DNA from: Gymnogyps californianus
Taxonomy: Eukaryota > Chordata > Aves > Accipitriformes > Cathartidae
Reading direction: 5' to 3'
Length of the DNA stretch: 64,000 nucleotides
Assembly: GCF_018139145.2 (NCBI RefSeq)
Contig: NC_059486.1
Location: 2,542,001-2,606,000 of the forward strand
Positions 50,129 through 62,668 of the stretch are shown one piece after another. The notes under the pieces were generated by a model, which did not search any database, was not told where the DNA came from, and worked only from the letters and a program-made list of their open reading frames with translations. Within the stretch, counting starts at the first letter, position 1. Each line of letters opens with the position of its first letter. Both the position numbers and the translations under genes were made by a program.

Positions 50129-51113
50129 CTCTTGTGGCAGCTGGGGGGCCTGTGGCCTTAAAGGTCCCCTACTGTGGGAGGAAGGGGGGGGGGGGGGCTG
50201 AGGGCCCCTTTCCTGGGGACCGCTCCCCCGTGTCCATTCCTACGGGAGGGACACTGCAGGGATCGGGGCTGAAAGGTGGGCAAAGTTTTTTCTGAGGAGG
50301 GCCAGAATTGTTTGGACTCTACCCACCCATCCTTTTCGCGTTGTAATGGCTGAGGGATTGTTAACCATCTATGTGAGCCAGATGGCGACTTGCCACCAAC
50401 TTTGGTGGAATTTGGATCAGGCCCAATGTGAGTGAGTCCTTACAGAGCTCGGGGAGCCGAGGGGGAAACTTTGCAAGGCCTAACTGGTTCAGAGGAGCGA
50501 GGTGGCAGGCAAAGAGGAGGAGCGCTGTGAAGCTGCTGGTACCGTTGCGCTTCATCAGCAGAAGGATACGTTGCTGATTTCTCGGGGTGGATGGCAACAG
50601 AGTCTGGATGTGATTCACGTGTGGCTCCTGGGAAAACGAAGGGGAGCTTTACCAACTGTACCTGTGAAGCCACACATCCTCTTAAATCACAGCAGCTACC
50701 AATCCGTCCCCAAACCCAAGCGCTTTGTGCAGAGCACTGCTTACAGCCTCACTTCTCAGCCCCTCCCAGTCCTGGCCAGACAGGGAACACCAAGACCCTA
50801 CTGCAATTTTGGCAGTCCTAGCAATGGGTCAGACCCACGCTGCTCCAGCCCTAGAACGCATCACCTCCACCCCAGAGGTACAACTGCCCATCCCAGCGCC
50901 GTTTCTGGATGCCTCTTTCCACTAGAGGAAACTTCAGCTGGAGGAGATGGTCTTCCTGACCTTTGTATCCAAAAAGATGCGATCCAGCTACACTGGATCT
51001 TATTCATTGGAATCCGTGCCATCCCCTTCTCTCATTTACCGCTTATTGCAGGGAGCTTTGCTTGTGTGTGTGTCAGCATCAGGATGCTTTGAGTTCAAGG
51101 CTCCTGCCTGACG

Positions 51114-51621
51114 TTGGCTGAACTCTGCTGCCTCTCCAGATGGGGACTGGCCTGGCATTTTTCAGGCAGGAGCAAGGTAGTTCTGCTACTCCTATCAAAA
51201 AGCATCAGCATTCGCATCCTAGCAACGCCTAAGAGTCCTGCAGCAATGGTCTGGAACTTCACTCCCGAACAACTGCAGGATCCTGATGAAGTGATAGAAT
51301 GTTGGGGAAAAAAATGCCGTGGCTGCTCCAGAGAGACGGTACTTACTGCACTGGGCTGGGCCCCGGCTGGCATCTACCAAACACTGCTCAGTATCGTGCA
51401 GCACCCTCAAGGAGAAGAGAGGGAAAACAGACCAACAGACACTATGGCTAAAGCAGACACTGTATCAGTCGCCCCTATAACTAAAAAGAAACAATGGAAG
51501 CGGAAGTCAACTGGTTTAGTAAGGGATGAAGAAGCTTCCAATTCTCTCCTCCATCCCACGGGGGAGGAGTGAGCGAGCAGGCGTGTGGTGCTTAGCTGCC
51601 GGCTGGGGTTAAACCATGCCA
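51114..51621 (+). mobile_element. gag-like remnant and LTR tail, unit 5
   Basis: Reading frame unchanged; CCATGCCA variant. Confidence 0.6.
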
Positions 51622-51971
51622 TATAGGAAGCAGCTGAGGGAGGAGGAGAGTGGTTTGGTGTCTAAAAATCCTCGTTTTGCTTTCATCCTAAAGCTACTAT
51701 ATCCTTATATGCTTTAATCCTAAATGGAGGATCCTTTGATGAAGAGGATCCTTAGAGCCTTTTAATCCTAAAGCAAAAGGATCCTTTTAATCCTTTGGCA
51801 TCTAAAAATCCTACTTTTGCTGTAATTCTCAACCTTTGCTCGATATGAAGGGCTGAGGGAGGAGAAGAGGGGTTTGGTTTTGGCATATAAAAAGAAAGGA
51901 AGGGGAGGAAGAAAGCACAGTTTGCCCGGTCACTTTTTCAGGCCAGTCAGGAGAAGATGGCCTCATCGGAT

Positions 51972-52166
51972 CATAAACTCACAGAATGGCTTGGGTTGGA
52001 AAGGACCTTTAAAGATCACCTAGTCCAAGCCCCTGCCATGGGCAGGGACATCTTTCACTAGACCGGGCTGCTCAAAGCCCCAGCCGACCTGGCCTTGAAC
52101 ACTTCCAGCGATGGGGCATCCCCAGCCTCTCCGCGCAACCTGCTCCAGGGTCTCACCACCCTCACG
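51972..52166 (-). mobile_element. Inverted CR1 3' end, unit 5
   Basis: Same insertion site and near-identical sequence. Confidence 0.9.
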
Positions 52167-52889
52167 ACCAGAGGCAGTTCCCTCGGCCTGCCTTCGTGTG
52201 CCCCGGCCCCTCACCGTCCCGAGGGCCCTGGGCCCGCACCCCACGCCCCAGTGTCCTTCCTGGGCTGGGGAGACCAGGAGGGGACAGAGGCGTCCAGACG
52301 CAGTTGCCAAAGTACCAAATAAGAGAGAGGAGAAAGCATTTTTACTTTCTTGTTACTTTCTTGGTTTATTGGCTTTTCAAGAGTTTTTGGTTGCCCAATC
52401 TTGAAAAGAACTAACGAAGCAGCTAGAAGGGGCCTGAATGCTGAAGGCCGGCGCTTCTTCCTGGCAGCCCTGCGGTCTTCTGCGTCTCCAGAGGAACGGC
52501 TGTCTCTCTGACGTCTCTTCTCGATCTCTGGCTGTTCTTCGTGCGCCGCCGCGGAGGGTCTGGCTCCATCTCCAACCTGCCGTCGGGCAGCCTTCTCGTC
52601 CTCAGGCCGAAGAAACCCCACCTCCAGGCCCCAGGGACCTCGGTGGCCCTCTGAGGGACTTCTCCCGGCACAGCAGCCCGGCGGAAGCCATGCTGTCTCG
52701 TCCCCTCTTCTTGGGGCTCAGAGCAGAGGAGATGGCACCCCTTCGGAAGGGGTGAGGGTAGGGGAGAGGGTGGGGGCCGGGAAGGGAGGGCTCACAAGAC
52801 CCCCGGCCATCAACAAACGAATTGTTGATGCCGGGGAGGTGGAAAATGTGAGCCTGCGGGCCGGCCAGGCGCGGAGGGCAGGCACCCAG

Positions 52890-53243
52890 CTAGTGCCAGG
52901 TGCGGCGGCCGGGCCGGCGGTAGGGCGCTGGCCGGGCGCTCCTACGGCACCGCGTCGATGGTGCCGTGGAGGGGAGCCCTGGCACGATGGAGTGGTGCCA
53001 GGGGAGCCATCCTGGAGGTGGATCCACCTCCATCGGCTCCTCCTCATCTGGAGGTGGATCCACCTCCATGGGCTCCACACCACCAGCTACATAAGCGATG
53101 GCCATAGCCACCGCGTAGCTGATGGTGCCTCCCCTCCGACGCCGCCTCTTCCTCCGCGCCTCCCGCCGTCGCTTTTTGGGTTGCCCACGCAGAGGTGGGC
53201 AACCGCTCGCCTCGCTGCTGTGGGTCCTCTTTCTGCCCGCCAT
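52890..53243 (-). CDS. Hypothetical 117-residue basic protein, unit 6
   Basis: Protein identical to units 1 and 2 although codon 26 uses a different synonymous form. Poly(A) signal at 52,365-52,370. Confidence 0.4.
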   Translation of the reverse strand: MAGRKRTHSSEASGCPPLRGQPKKRRREARRKRRRRRGGTISYAVAMAIAYVAGGVEPMEVDPPPDEEEPMEVDPPPGWLPWHHSIVPGLPSTAPSTRCRRSARPAPYRRPGRRTWH

Positions 53244-53299
53244 CGTGGAGGTCGAGGACCCGGACGCTCAGCGAATGAGGGCCAAGCGCTGGGGGCCCG

Positions 53300-53387
53300 C
53301 TATTTATAGGGTCCGGAACAGAAGGCTGTGAGGTAGCTCGTGACATCAGGAGGCCACTGTGACGGCTCTGCAAATAACCATATATGG
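53300..53387 (-). promoter_or_regulatory. Minus-strand promoter, unit 6
   Basis: TATA box at 53,300-53,309 and CArG box at 53,378-53,387, both unchanged. Confidence 0.6.
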
Positions 53388-54373
53388 CTCTTGTGGCAGC
53401 TGGGGGGCCTGTGGCCTTAAAGGTCCCCTACTGTGGGAGGAAGGGGGGGGGGGGGGCTGAGGGCCCCTTTCCTGGGGACCGCTCCCCCGTGTCCATTCCT
53501 ACGGGAGGGACACTGCAGGGATCGGGGCTGAAAGGTGGGCAAAGTTTTTTCTGAGGAGGGCCAGAATTGTTTGGACTCTACCCACCCATCCTTTTCGGCG
53601 TTGTAATGGCTGAGGGATTGTTAACCATCTATGTGAGCCAGATGGCGACTTGCCACCAACTTTGGTGGAATTTGGATCAGGCCCAATGTGAGTGAGTCCT
53701 TACAGAGCTCGGGGAGCCGAGGGGGAAACTTTGCAAGGCCTAACTGGTTCAGAGGAGCGAGGTGGCAGGCAAAGAGGAGGAGCGCTGTGAAGCTGCTGGT
53801 ACCGTTGCGCTTCATCAGCAGAAGGATACGTTGCTGATTTCTCGGGGTGGATGGCAACAGAGTCTGGATGTGATTCACGTGTGGCTCCTGGGAAAACGAA
53901 GGGGAGCTTTACCAACTGTACCTGTGAAGCCACACATCCTCTTAAATCACAGCAGCTACCAATCCGTCCCCAAACCCAAGCGCTTTGTGCAGAGCACTGC
54001 TTACAGCCTCACTTCTCAGCCCCTCCCAGTCCTGGCCAGACAGGGAACACCAAGACCCTACTGCAATTTTGGCAGTCCTAGCAATGGGTCAGACCCACGC
54101 TGCTCCAGCCCTAGAACGCATCACCTCCACCCCAGAGGTACAACTGCCCATCCCAGCGCCGTTTCTGGATGCCTCTTTCCACTAGAGGAAACTTCAGCTG
54201 GAGGAGATGGTCTTCCTGACCTTTGTATCCAAAAAGATGCGATCCAGCTACACTGGATCTTATTCATTGGAATCCGTGCCATCCCCTTCTCTCATTTACC
54301 GCTTATTGCAGGGAGCTTTGCTTGTGTGTGTGTCAGCATCAGGATGCTTTGAGTTCAAGGCTCCTGCCTGACG

Positions 54374-54881
54374 TTGGCTGAACTCTGCTGCCTCTCCAGA
54401 TGGGGACTGGCCTGGCATTTTTCAGGCAGGAGCAAGGTAGTTCTGCTACTCCTATCAAAAAGCATCAGCATTCGCATCCTAGCAACGCCTAAGAGTCCTG
54501 CAGCAATGGTCTGGAACTTCACTCCCGAACAACTGCAGGATCCTGATGAAGTGATAGAATGTTGGGGAAAAAAATGCCGTGGCTGCTCCAGAGAGACGGT
54601 ACTTACTGCACTGGGCTGGGCCCCGGCTGGCATCTACCAAACACTGCTCAGTATCGTGCAGCACCCTCAAGGAGAAGAGAGGGAAAACAGACCAACAGAC
54701 ACTATGGCTAAAGCAGACACTGTATCAGTCGCCCCTATAACTAAAAAGAAACAATGGAAGCGGAAGTCAACTGGTTTAGTAAGGGATGAAGAAGCTTCCA
54801 ATTCTCTCCTCCATCCCACGGGGGAGGAGTGAGCGAGCAGGCGTGTGGTGCTTAGCTGCCGGCTGGGGTTAAACCATGCCA
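54374..54881 (+). mobile_element. gag-like remnant and LTR tail, unit 6
   Basis: Reading frame unchanged; CCATGCCA variant. Confidence 0.6.
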
Positions 54882-55231
54882 TATAGGAAGCAGCTGAGGG
54901 AGGAGGAGAGTGGTTTGGTGTCTAAAAATCCTCGTTTTGCTTTCATCCTAAAGCTACTATATCCTTATATGCTTTAATCCTAAATGGAGGATCCTTTGAT
55001 GAAGAGGATCCTTAGAGCCTTTTAATCCTAAAGCAAAAGGATCCTTTTAATCCTTTGGCATCTAAAAATCCTACTTTTGCTGTAATTCTCAACCTTTGCT
55101 CGATATGAAGGGCTGAGGGAGGAGAAGAGGGGCTTGGTTTTGGCATATAAAAAGAAAGGAAGGGGAGGAAGAAAGCACAGTTTGCCCGGTCACTTTTTCA
55201 GGCCAGTCAGGAGAAGATGGCCTCATCGGAT

Positions 55232-55426
55232 CATAAACTCACAGAATGGCTTGGGTTGGAAAGGACCTTTAAAGATCACCTAGTCCAAGCCCCTGCCATG
55301 GGCAGGGACATCTTTCACTAGACCGGGCTGCTCAAAGCCCCAGCCGACCTGGCCTTGAACACTTCCAGCGATGGGGCATCCCCAGCCTCTCCGCGCAACC
55401 TGCTCCAGGGTCTCACCACCCTCACG
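55232..55426 (-). mobile_element. Inverted CR1 3' end, unit 6
   Basis: Same insertion site and near-identical sequence. Confidence 0.9.
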
Positions 55427-56149
55427 ACCAGAGGCAGTTCCCTCGGCCTGCCTTCGTGTGCCCCGGCCCCTCACCGTCCCGAGGGCCCTGGGCCCGCACC
55501 CCACGCCCCAGTGTCCTTCCTGGGCTGGGGAGACCAGGAGGGGACAGAGGCGTCCAGACGCAGTTGCCAAAGTACCAAATAAGAGAGAGGAGAAAGCATT
55601 TTTACTTTCTTGTTACTTTCTTGGTTTATTGGCTTTTCAAGAGTTTTTGGTTGCCCAATCTTGAAAAGAACTAACGAAGCAGCTAGAAGGGGCCTGAATG
55701 CTGAAGGCCGGCGCTTCTTCCTGGCAGCCCTGCGGTCTTCTGCGTCTCCGGAGGAACGGCTGTCTCTCTGACGTCTCTTCTCGATCTCTGGCTGTTCTTC
55801 GTGCGCCGCCGCGGAGGGTCTGGCTCCATCTCCAACCTGCCGTCGGGCAGCCTTCTCGTCCTCAGGCCGAAGAAACCCCACCTCCAGGCCCCAGGGACCT
55901 CGGTGGCCCTCTGAGGGACTTCTCCCGGCACAGCAGCCCGGCGGAAGCCATGCTGTCTCGTCCCCTCTTCTTGGGGCTCAGAGCAGAGGAGATGGCACCC
56001 CTTCGGAAGGGGTGAGGGTAGGGGAGAGGGTGGGGGCCGGGAAGGGAGGGCTCACAAGACCCCCGGCCATCAACAAACGAATTGTTGATGCCGGGGAGGT
56101 GGAAAATGTGAGCCTGCGGGCCGGCCAGGCGCGGAGGGCAGGCACCCAG

Positions 56150-56503
56150 CTAGTGCCAGGTGCGGCGGCCGGGCCGGCGGTAGGGCGCTGGCCGGGCGCT
56201 CCTACGGCACCGCGTCGATGGTGCCGTGGAGGGGAGCCCTGGCACGATGGAGTGGTGCCAGGGGAGCCATCCTGGAGGTGGATCCACCTCCATCGGCTCC
56301 TCCTCATCTGGAGGTGGATCCACCTCCATGGGCTCCACACCACCAGCTACATAAGCGATGGCCATAGCCACCGCGTAGCTGATGGTGCCTCCCCTCCGCC
56401 GCCGCCTCTTCCTCCGCGCCTCCCGCAATCGCTTTTCTGGTTGCCCACGCAGAGGTGGGCAACCGCTCGCCTCGCTGCTGTGGGTCCTCTTTCTGCCCGC
56501 CAT
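56150..56503 (-). CDS. Hypothetical 117-residue basic protein, unit 7
   Basis: Glu23/Leu26 form, identical in protein to units 3-5. Poly(A) signal at 55,625-55,630. Confidence 0.4.
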   Translation of the reverse strand: MAGRKRTHSSEASGCPPLRGQPEKRLREARRKRRRRRGGTISYAVAMAIAYVAGGVEPMEVDPPPDEEEPMEVDPPPGWLPWHHSIVPGLPSTAPSTRCRRSARPAPYRRPGRRTWH

Positions 56504-56559
56504 CGTGGAGGTCGAGGACCCGGACGCTCAGCGAATGAGGGCCAAGCGCTGGGGGCCCG

Positions 56560-56647
56560 CTATTTATAGGGTCCGGAACAGAAGGCTGTGAGGTAGCTCG
56601 TGACATCAGGAGGCCACTGTGACGGCTCTGCAAATAACCATATATGG
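56560..56647 (-). promoter_or_regulatory. Minus-strand promoter, unit 7
   Basis: TATA box at 56,560-56,569 and CArG box at 56,638-56,647, both unchanged. Confidence 0.6.
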
Positions 56648-57631
56648 CTCTTGTGGCAGCTGGGGGCCTGTGGCCTTAAAGGTCCCCTACTGTGGGAGGA
56701 AGGGGGGGGGGGGGCTGAGGGCCCCTTTCCTGGGGACCGCTCCCCCGTGTCCATTCCTACGGGAGGGACACTGCAGGGATCGGGGCTGAAAGGTGGGCAA
56801 AGTTTTTTCTGAGGAGGGCCAGAATTGTTTGGACTCTACCCACCCATCCTTTTCGCCGTTGTAATGGCTGAGGGATTGTTAACCATCTATGTGAGCCAGA
56901 TGGCGACTTGCCACCAACTTTGGTGGAATTTGGATCAGGCCCAATGTGAGTGAGTCCTTACAGAGCTCGGGGAGCCGAGGGGGAAACTTTGCAAGGCCTA
57001 ACTGGTTCAGAGGAGCGAGGTGGCAGGCAAAGAGGAGGAGCGCTGTGAAGCTGCTGGTACCGTTGCGCTTCATCAGCAGAAGGATACGTTGCTGATTTCT
57101 CGGGGTGGATGGCAACAGAGTCTGGATGTGATTCACGTGTGGCTCCTGGGAAAACGAAGGGGAGCTTTACCAACTGTACGTGTGAAGCCACACATCCTCT
57201 TAAATCACAGCAGCTACCAATCCGTCCCCAAACCCAAGCGCTTTGTGCAGAGCACTGCTTACAGCCTCACTTCTCAGCCCCTCCCAGTCCTGGCCAGACA
57301 GGGAACACCAAGACCCTACTGCAATTTTGGCAGTCCTAGCAATGGGTCAGACCCACGCTGCTCCAGCCCTAGAACGCATCACCTCCACCCCAGAGGTACA
57401 ACTGCCCATCCCAGCGCCGTTTCTGGATGCCTCTTTCCACTAGAGGAAACTTCAGCTGGAGGAGATGGTCTTCCTGACCTTTGTATCCAAAAAGATGCGA
57501 TCCAGCTACACTGGATCTTATTCATTGGAATCCGTGCCATCCCCTTCTCTCATTTACCGCTTATTGCAGGGAGCTTTGCTTGTGTGTGTGTCAGCATCAG
57601 GATGCTTTGAGTTCAAGGCTCCTGCCTGACG

Positions 57632-58139
57632 TTGGCTGAACTCTGCTGCCTCTCCAGATGGGGACTGGCCTGGCATTTTTCAGGCAGGAGCAAGGTAGTT
57701 CTGCTACTCCTATCAAAAAGCATCAGCATTCGCATCCTAGCAACGCCTAAGAGTCCTGCAGCAATGGTCTGGAACTTCACTCCCGAACAACTGCAGGATC
57801 CTGATGAAGTGATAGAATGTTGGGGAAAAAAATGCCGTGGCTGCTCCAGAGAGACGGTACTTACTGCACTGGGCTGGGCCCCGGCTGGCATCTACCAAAC
57901 ACTGCTCAGTATCGTGCAGCACCCTCAAGGAGAAGAGAGGGAAAACAGACCAACAGACACTATGGCTAAAGCAGACACTGTATCAGTCGCCCCTATAACT
58001 AAAAAGAAACAATGGAAGCGGAAGTCAACTGGTTTAGTAAGGGATGAAGAAGCTTCCAATTCTCTCCTCCATCCCACGGGGGAGGAGTGAGCGAGCAGGC
58101 GTGTGGTGCTTAGCTGCCGGCTGGGGTTAAACCATGCCA
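57632..58139 (+). mobile_element. gag-like remnant and LTR tail, unit 7
   Basis: Reading frame unchanged; CCATGCCA variant. Confidence 0.6.
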
Positions 58140-58489
58140 TATAGGAAGCAGCTGAGGGAGGAGGAGAGTGGTTTGGTGTCTAAAAATCCTCGTTTTGCTT
58201 TCATCCTAAAGCTACTATATCCTTATATGCTTTAATCCTAAATGGAGGATCCTTTGATGAAGAGGATCCTTAGAGCCTTTTAATCCTAAAGCAAAAGGAT
58301 CCTTTTAATCCTTTGGCATCTAAAAATCCTACTTTTGCTGTAATTCTCAACCTTTGCTCGATATGAAGGGCTGAGGGAGGAGAAGAGGGGCTTGGTTTTG
58401 GCATATAAAAAGAAAGGAAGGGGAGGAAGAAAGCACAGTTTGCCCGGTCACTTTTTCAGGCCAGTCAGGAGAAGATGGCCTCATCGGAT

Positions 58490-58684
58490 CATAAACTCAC
58501 AGAATGGCTTGGGTTGGAAAGGACCTTTAAAGATCACCTAGTCCAAGCCCCTGCCATGGGCAGGGACATCTTTCACTAGACCGGGCTGCTCAAAGCCCCA
58601 GCCGACCTGGCCTTGAACACTTCCAGCGATGGGGCATCCCCAGCCTCTCCGCGCAACCTGCTCCAGGGTCTCACCACCCTCACG
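58490..58684 (-). mobile_element. Inverted CR1 3' end, unit 7
   Basis: Same insertion site and near-identical sequence. Confidence 0.9.
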
Positions 58685-59407
58685 ACCAGAGGCAGTTCCC
58701 TCGGCCTGCCTTCGTGTGCCCCGGCCCCTCACCGTCCCGAGGGCCCTGGGCCCGCACCCCACGCCCCAGTGTCCTTCCTGGGCTGGGGAGACCAGGAGGG
58801 GACAGAGGCGTCCAGACGCAGTTGCCAAAGTACCAAATAAGAGAGAGGAGAAAGCATTTTTACTTTCTTGTTACTTTCTTGGTTTATTGGCTTTTCAAGA
58901 GTTTTTGGTTGCCCAGTCTTGAAAAGAACTAACGAAGCAGCTAGAAGGGGCCTGAATGCTGAAGGCCGGCGCTTCTTCCTGGCAGCCCTGCGGTCTTCTG
59001 CGTCTCCGGAGGAACGGCTGTCTCTCTGACGTCTCTTCTCGATCTCTGGCTGTTCTTCGTGCGCCGCCGCGGAGGGTCTGGCTCCATCTCCAACCTGCCG
59101 TCGGGCAGCCTTCTCGTCCTCAGGCCGAAGAAACCCCACCTCCAGGCCCCAGGGACCTCGGTGGCCCTCTGAGGGACTTCTCCCGGCACAGCAGCCCGGC
59201 GGAAGCCATGCTGTCTCGTCCCCTCTTCTTGGGGCTCAGAGCAGAGGAGATGGCACCCCTTCGGAAGGGGTGAGGGTAGGGGAGAGGGTGGGGGCCGGGA
59301 AGGGAGGGCTCACAAGACCCCCGGCCATCAACAAACGAATTGTTGATGCCGGGGAGGTGGAAAATGTGAGCCTGCGGGCCGGCCAGGCGCGGAGGGCAGG
59401 CACCCAG

Positions 59408-59761
59408 CTAGTGCCAGGTGCGGCGGCCGGGCCGGCGGTAGGGCGCTGGCCGGGCGCTCCTACGGCACCGCGTCGATGGTGCCGTGGAGGGGAGCCCTGG
59501 CACGATGGAGTGGTGCCAGGGGAGCCATCCTGCAGGTGGATCCACCTCCATCGGCTCCTCCTCATCTGGAGGTGGATCCACCTCCATGGGCTCCACACCA
59601 CCAGCTACATAAGCGATGGCCATAGCCACCGCGTAGCTGATGGTGCCTCCCCTCCGCCGCCGCCTCTTCCTCCGCGCCTCCCGCAATCGCTTTTCTGGTT
59701 GCCCACGCAGAGGTGGGCAACCGCTCGCCTCGCTGCTGTGGGTCCTCTTTCTGCCCGCCAT
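59408..59761 (-). CDS. Hypothetical 117-residue basic protein, unit 8
   Basis: Glu23/Leu26 form plus Pro77Ala in the second MEVDPPP repeat, which also breaks one DNA palindrome. Poly(A) signal at 58,883-58,888. Confidence 0.4.
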   Translation of the reverse strand: MAGRKRTHSSEASGCPPLRGQPEKRLREARRKRRRRRGGTISYAVAMAIAYVAGGVEPMEVDPPPDEEEPMEVDPPAGWLPWHHSIVPGLPSTAPSTRCRRSARPAPYRRPGRRTWH

Positions 59762-59817
59762 CGTGGAGGTCGAGGACCCGGACGCTCAGCGAATGAGGGC
59801 CAAGCGCTGGGGGCCCG

Positions 59818-59905
59818 CTATTTATAGGGTCCGGAACAGAAGGCTGTGAGGTAGCTCGTGACATCAGGAGGCCACTGTGACGGCTCTGCAAATAACCATA
59901 TATGG
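59818..59905 (-). promoter_or_regulatory. Minus-strand promoter, unit 8
   Basis: TATA box at 59,818-59,827 and CArG box at 59,896-59,905, both unchanged. Confidence 0.6.
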
Positions 59906-60893
59906 CTCTTGTGGCAGCTGGGGGGCCTGTGGCCTTAAAGGTCCCCTACTGTGGGAGGAAGAGGAGGGTGGGGGGGCTGAGGGCCCCTTTCCTGGGGACC
60001 GCTCCCCCGTGTCCATTCCTACGGGAGGGACACTGCAGGGATCGGGGCTGAAAGGTGGGCAAAGTTTTTTCTGAGGAGGGCCAGAATTGTTTGGACTCTA
60101 CCCACCCATCCTTTTCGGCGTTGTAATGGCTGAGGGATTGTTAACCATCTATGTGAGCCAGATGGCGACTTGCCACCAACTTTGGTGGAATTTGGATCAG
60201 GCCCAATGTGAGTGAGTCCTTACAGAGCTCGGGGAGCCGAGGGGGAAACTTTGCAAGGCCTAACTGGTTCAGAGGAGCGAGGTGGCAGGCAAAGAGGAGG
60301 AGCGCTGTGAAGCTGCTGGTACCGTTGCGCTTCATCAGCAGAAGGATACGTTGCTGATTTCTCGGGGTGGATGGCAACAGAGTCTGGATGTGATTCACGT
60401 GTGGCTCCTGGGAAAACGAAGGGGAGCTTTACCAACTGTACGTGTGAAGCCACACATCCTCTTAAATCACAGCAGCTACCAATCCGTCCCCAAACCCAAG
60501 CGCTTTGTGCAGAGCACTGCTTACAGCCTCACTTCTCAGCCCCTCCCAGTCCTGGCCAGACAGGGAACACCAAGACCCTACTGCAATTTTGGCAGTCCTA
60601 GCAATGGGTCAGACCCACGCTGCTCCAGCCCTAGAACGCATCACCTCCACCCCAGAGGTACAACTGCCCATCCCAGCGCCGTTTCTGGATGCCTCTTTCC
60701 ACTAGAGGAAACTTCAGCTGGAGGAGATGGTCTTCCTGACCTTTGTATCCAAAAAGATGCGATCCAGCTACACTGGATCTTATTCATTGGAATCCGTGCC
60801 ATCCCCTTCTCTCATTTACCGCTTATTGCAGGGAGCTTTGCTTGTGTGTGTGTCAGCATCAGGATGCTTTGAGTTCAAGGCTCCTGCCTGACG

Positions 60894-61401
60894 TTGGCTG
60901 AACTCTGCTGCCTCTCCAGATGGGGACTGGCCTGGCATTTTTCAGGCAGGAGCAAGGTAGTTCTGCTACTCCTATCAAAAAGCATCAGCATTCGCATCCT
61001 AGCAACGCCTAAGAGTCCTGCAGCAATGGTCTGGAACTTCACTCCCAAACAACTGCAGGATCCTGATGAAGTGATAGAATGTTGGGGAAAAAAATGCCGT
61101 GGCTGCTCCAGAGAGACGGTACTTACTGCACTGGGCTGGGCCCCGGCTGGCATCTACCAAACACTGCTCAGTATCGTGCAGCACCCTCAAGGAGAAGAGA
61201 GGGAAAACAGACCAACAGACACTATGGCTAAAGCAGACACTGTATCAGTCGCCCCTATAACTAAAAAGAAACAATGGAAGCGGAAGTCAACTGGTTTAGT
61301 AAGGGATGAAGAAGCTTCCAATTCTCTCCTCCATCCCACGGGGGAGGAGTGAGCGAGCAGGCGTGTGGTGCTTAGCTGCCGGCTGGGGTTAAACCATGAC
61401 A
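60894..61401 (+). mobile_element. gag-like remnant and LTR tail, unit 8
   Basis: One Glu-to-Lys change near 61,048; LTR end reads CCATGACA as in unit 1. Confidence 0.6.
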
Positions 61402-61751
61402 TATAGGAAGCAGCTGAGGGAGGAGGAGAGTGGTTTGGTGTCTAAAAATCCTCGTTTTGCTTTCATCCTAAAGCTACTATATCCTTATATGCTTTAATCC
61501 TAAATGGAGGATCCTTTGATGAAGAGGATCCTTAGAGCCTTTTAATCCTAAAGCAAAAGGATCCTTTTAATCCTTTGGCATCTAAAAATCCTACTTTTGC
61601 TGTAATTCTCAACCTTTGCTCGATATGAAGGGCTGAGGGAGGAGAAGAGGGGTTTGGTTTTGGCATATAAAAAGAAAGGAAGGGGAGGAAGAAAGCACAG
61701 TTTGCCCGGTCACTTTTTCAGGCCAGTCAGGAGAAGATGGCCTCATCGGAT

Positions 61752-61946
61752 CATAAACTCACAGAATGGCTTGGGTTGGAAAGGACCTTTAAAGATCACC
61801 TAGTCCAAGCCCCTGCCATGGGCAGGGACATCTTTCACTAGACCGGGCTGCTCAAAGCCCCAGCCGACCTGGCCTTGAACACTTCCAGCGATGGGGCATC
61901 CCCAGCCTCTCCGCGCAACCTGCTCCAGGGTCTCACCACCCTCACG
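61752..61946 (-). mobile_element. Inverted CR1 3' end, unit 8
   Basis: Last CR1 in the window; unit 9 is cut before its own. Confidence 0.9.
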
Positions 61947-62668
61947 ACCAGAGGCAGTTCCCTCGGCCTGCCTTCGTGTGCCCCGGCCCCTCACCGTCCC
62001 GAGGGCCCTGGGCCCGCACCCCACGCCCCAGTGTCCTTCCTGGGCTGGGGAGACCAGGAGGGACAGAGGCGTCCAGACGCAGTTGCCAAAGTACCAAATA
62101 AGAGAGAGGAGAAAGCATTTTTACTTTCTTGTTACTTTCTTGGTTTATTGGCTTTTCAAGAGTTTTTGGTTGCCCAGTCTTGAAAAGAACTAACGAAGCA
62201 GCTAGAAGGGGCCTGAATGCTGAAGGCCGGCGCTTCTTCCTGGCAGCCCTGCGGTCTTCTGCGTCTCCGGAGGAACGGCTGTCTCTCTGACGTCTCTTCT
62301 CGATCTCTGGCTGTTCTTCGTGCGCCGCCGCGGAGGGTCTGGCTCCATCTCCAACCTGCCGTCGGGCAGCCTTCTCGTCCTCAGGCCGAAGAAACCCCAC
62401 CTCCAGGCCCCAGGGACCTCGGTGGCCCTCTGAGGGACTTCTCCCGGCACAGCAGCCCGGCGGAAGCCATGCTGTCTCGTCCCCTCTTCTTGGGGCTCAG
62501 AGCAGAGGAGATGGCACCCCTTCGGAAGGGGTGAGGGTAGGGGAGAGGGTGGGGGCCGGGAAGGGAGGGCTCACAAGACCCCCGGCCATCAACAAACGAA
62601 TTGTTGATGCCGGGGAGGTGGAAAATGTGAGCCTGCGGGCCGGCCAGGCGCGGAGGGCAGGCACCCAG

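Larger units (their letters stand above)
48913..52171. repeat. Macrosatellite unit 5 (3,259 bp)
   Basis: Second ORF allele on the left, C allele (TACCTG) at 50,662 on the right, and a private one-base deletion giving TTTTCGCGTTG at about 50,338. Confidence 0.97.
52172..55431. repeat. Macrosatellite unit 6 (3,260 bp)
   Basis: Returns to the first ORF allele at protein level (Lys23, Arg26), although a codon-26 third position differs, and shares with unit 1 the TCTCCAGAGG variant near 52,490. This shows that alleles are scattered and do not drift gradually along the array. Confidence 0.97.
55432..58689. repeat. Macrosatellite unit 7 (3,258 bp)
   Basis: Second ORF allele. Loses one G in AGCTGGGGGCCTG near 56,660 and has the shortest uninterrupted poly-G tract of the simple form. 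Confidence 0.97.
58690..61951. repeat. Macrosatellite unit 8 (3,262 bp)
   Basis: Second ORF allele plus Pro77Ala, poly-G tract interrupted as GAAGAGGAGGGTGGGG, CCCAGTCTTG near 58,914, and a Glu-to-Lys codon change in the gag-like remnant near 61,048. Confidence 0.97.
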
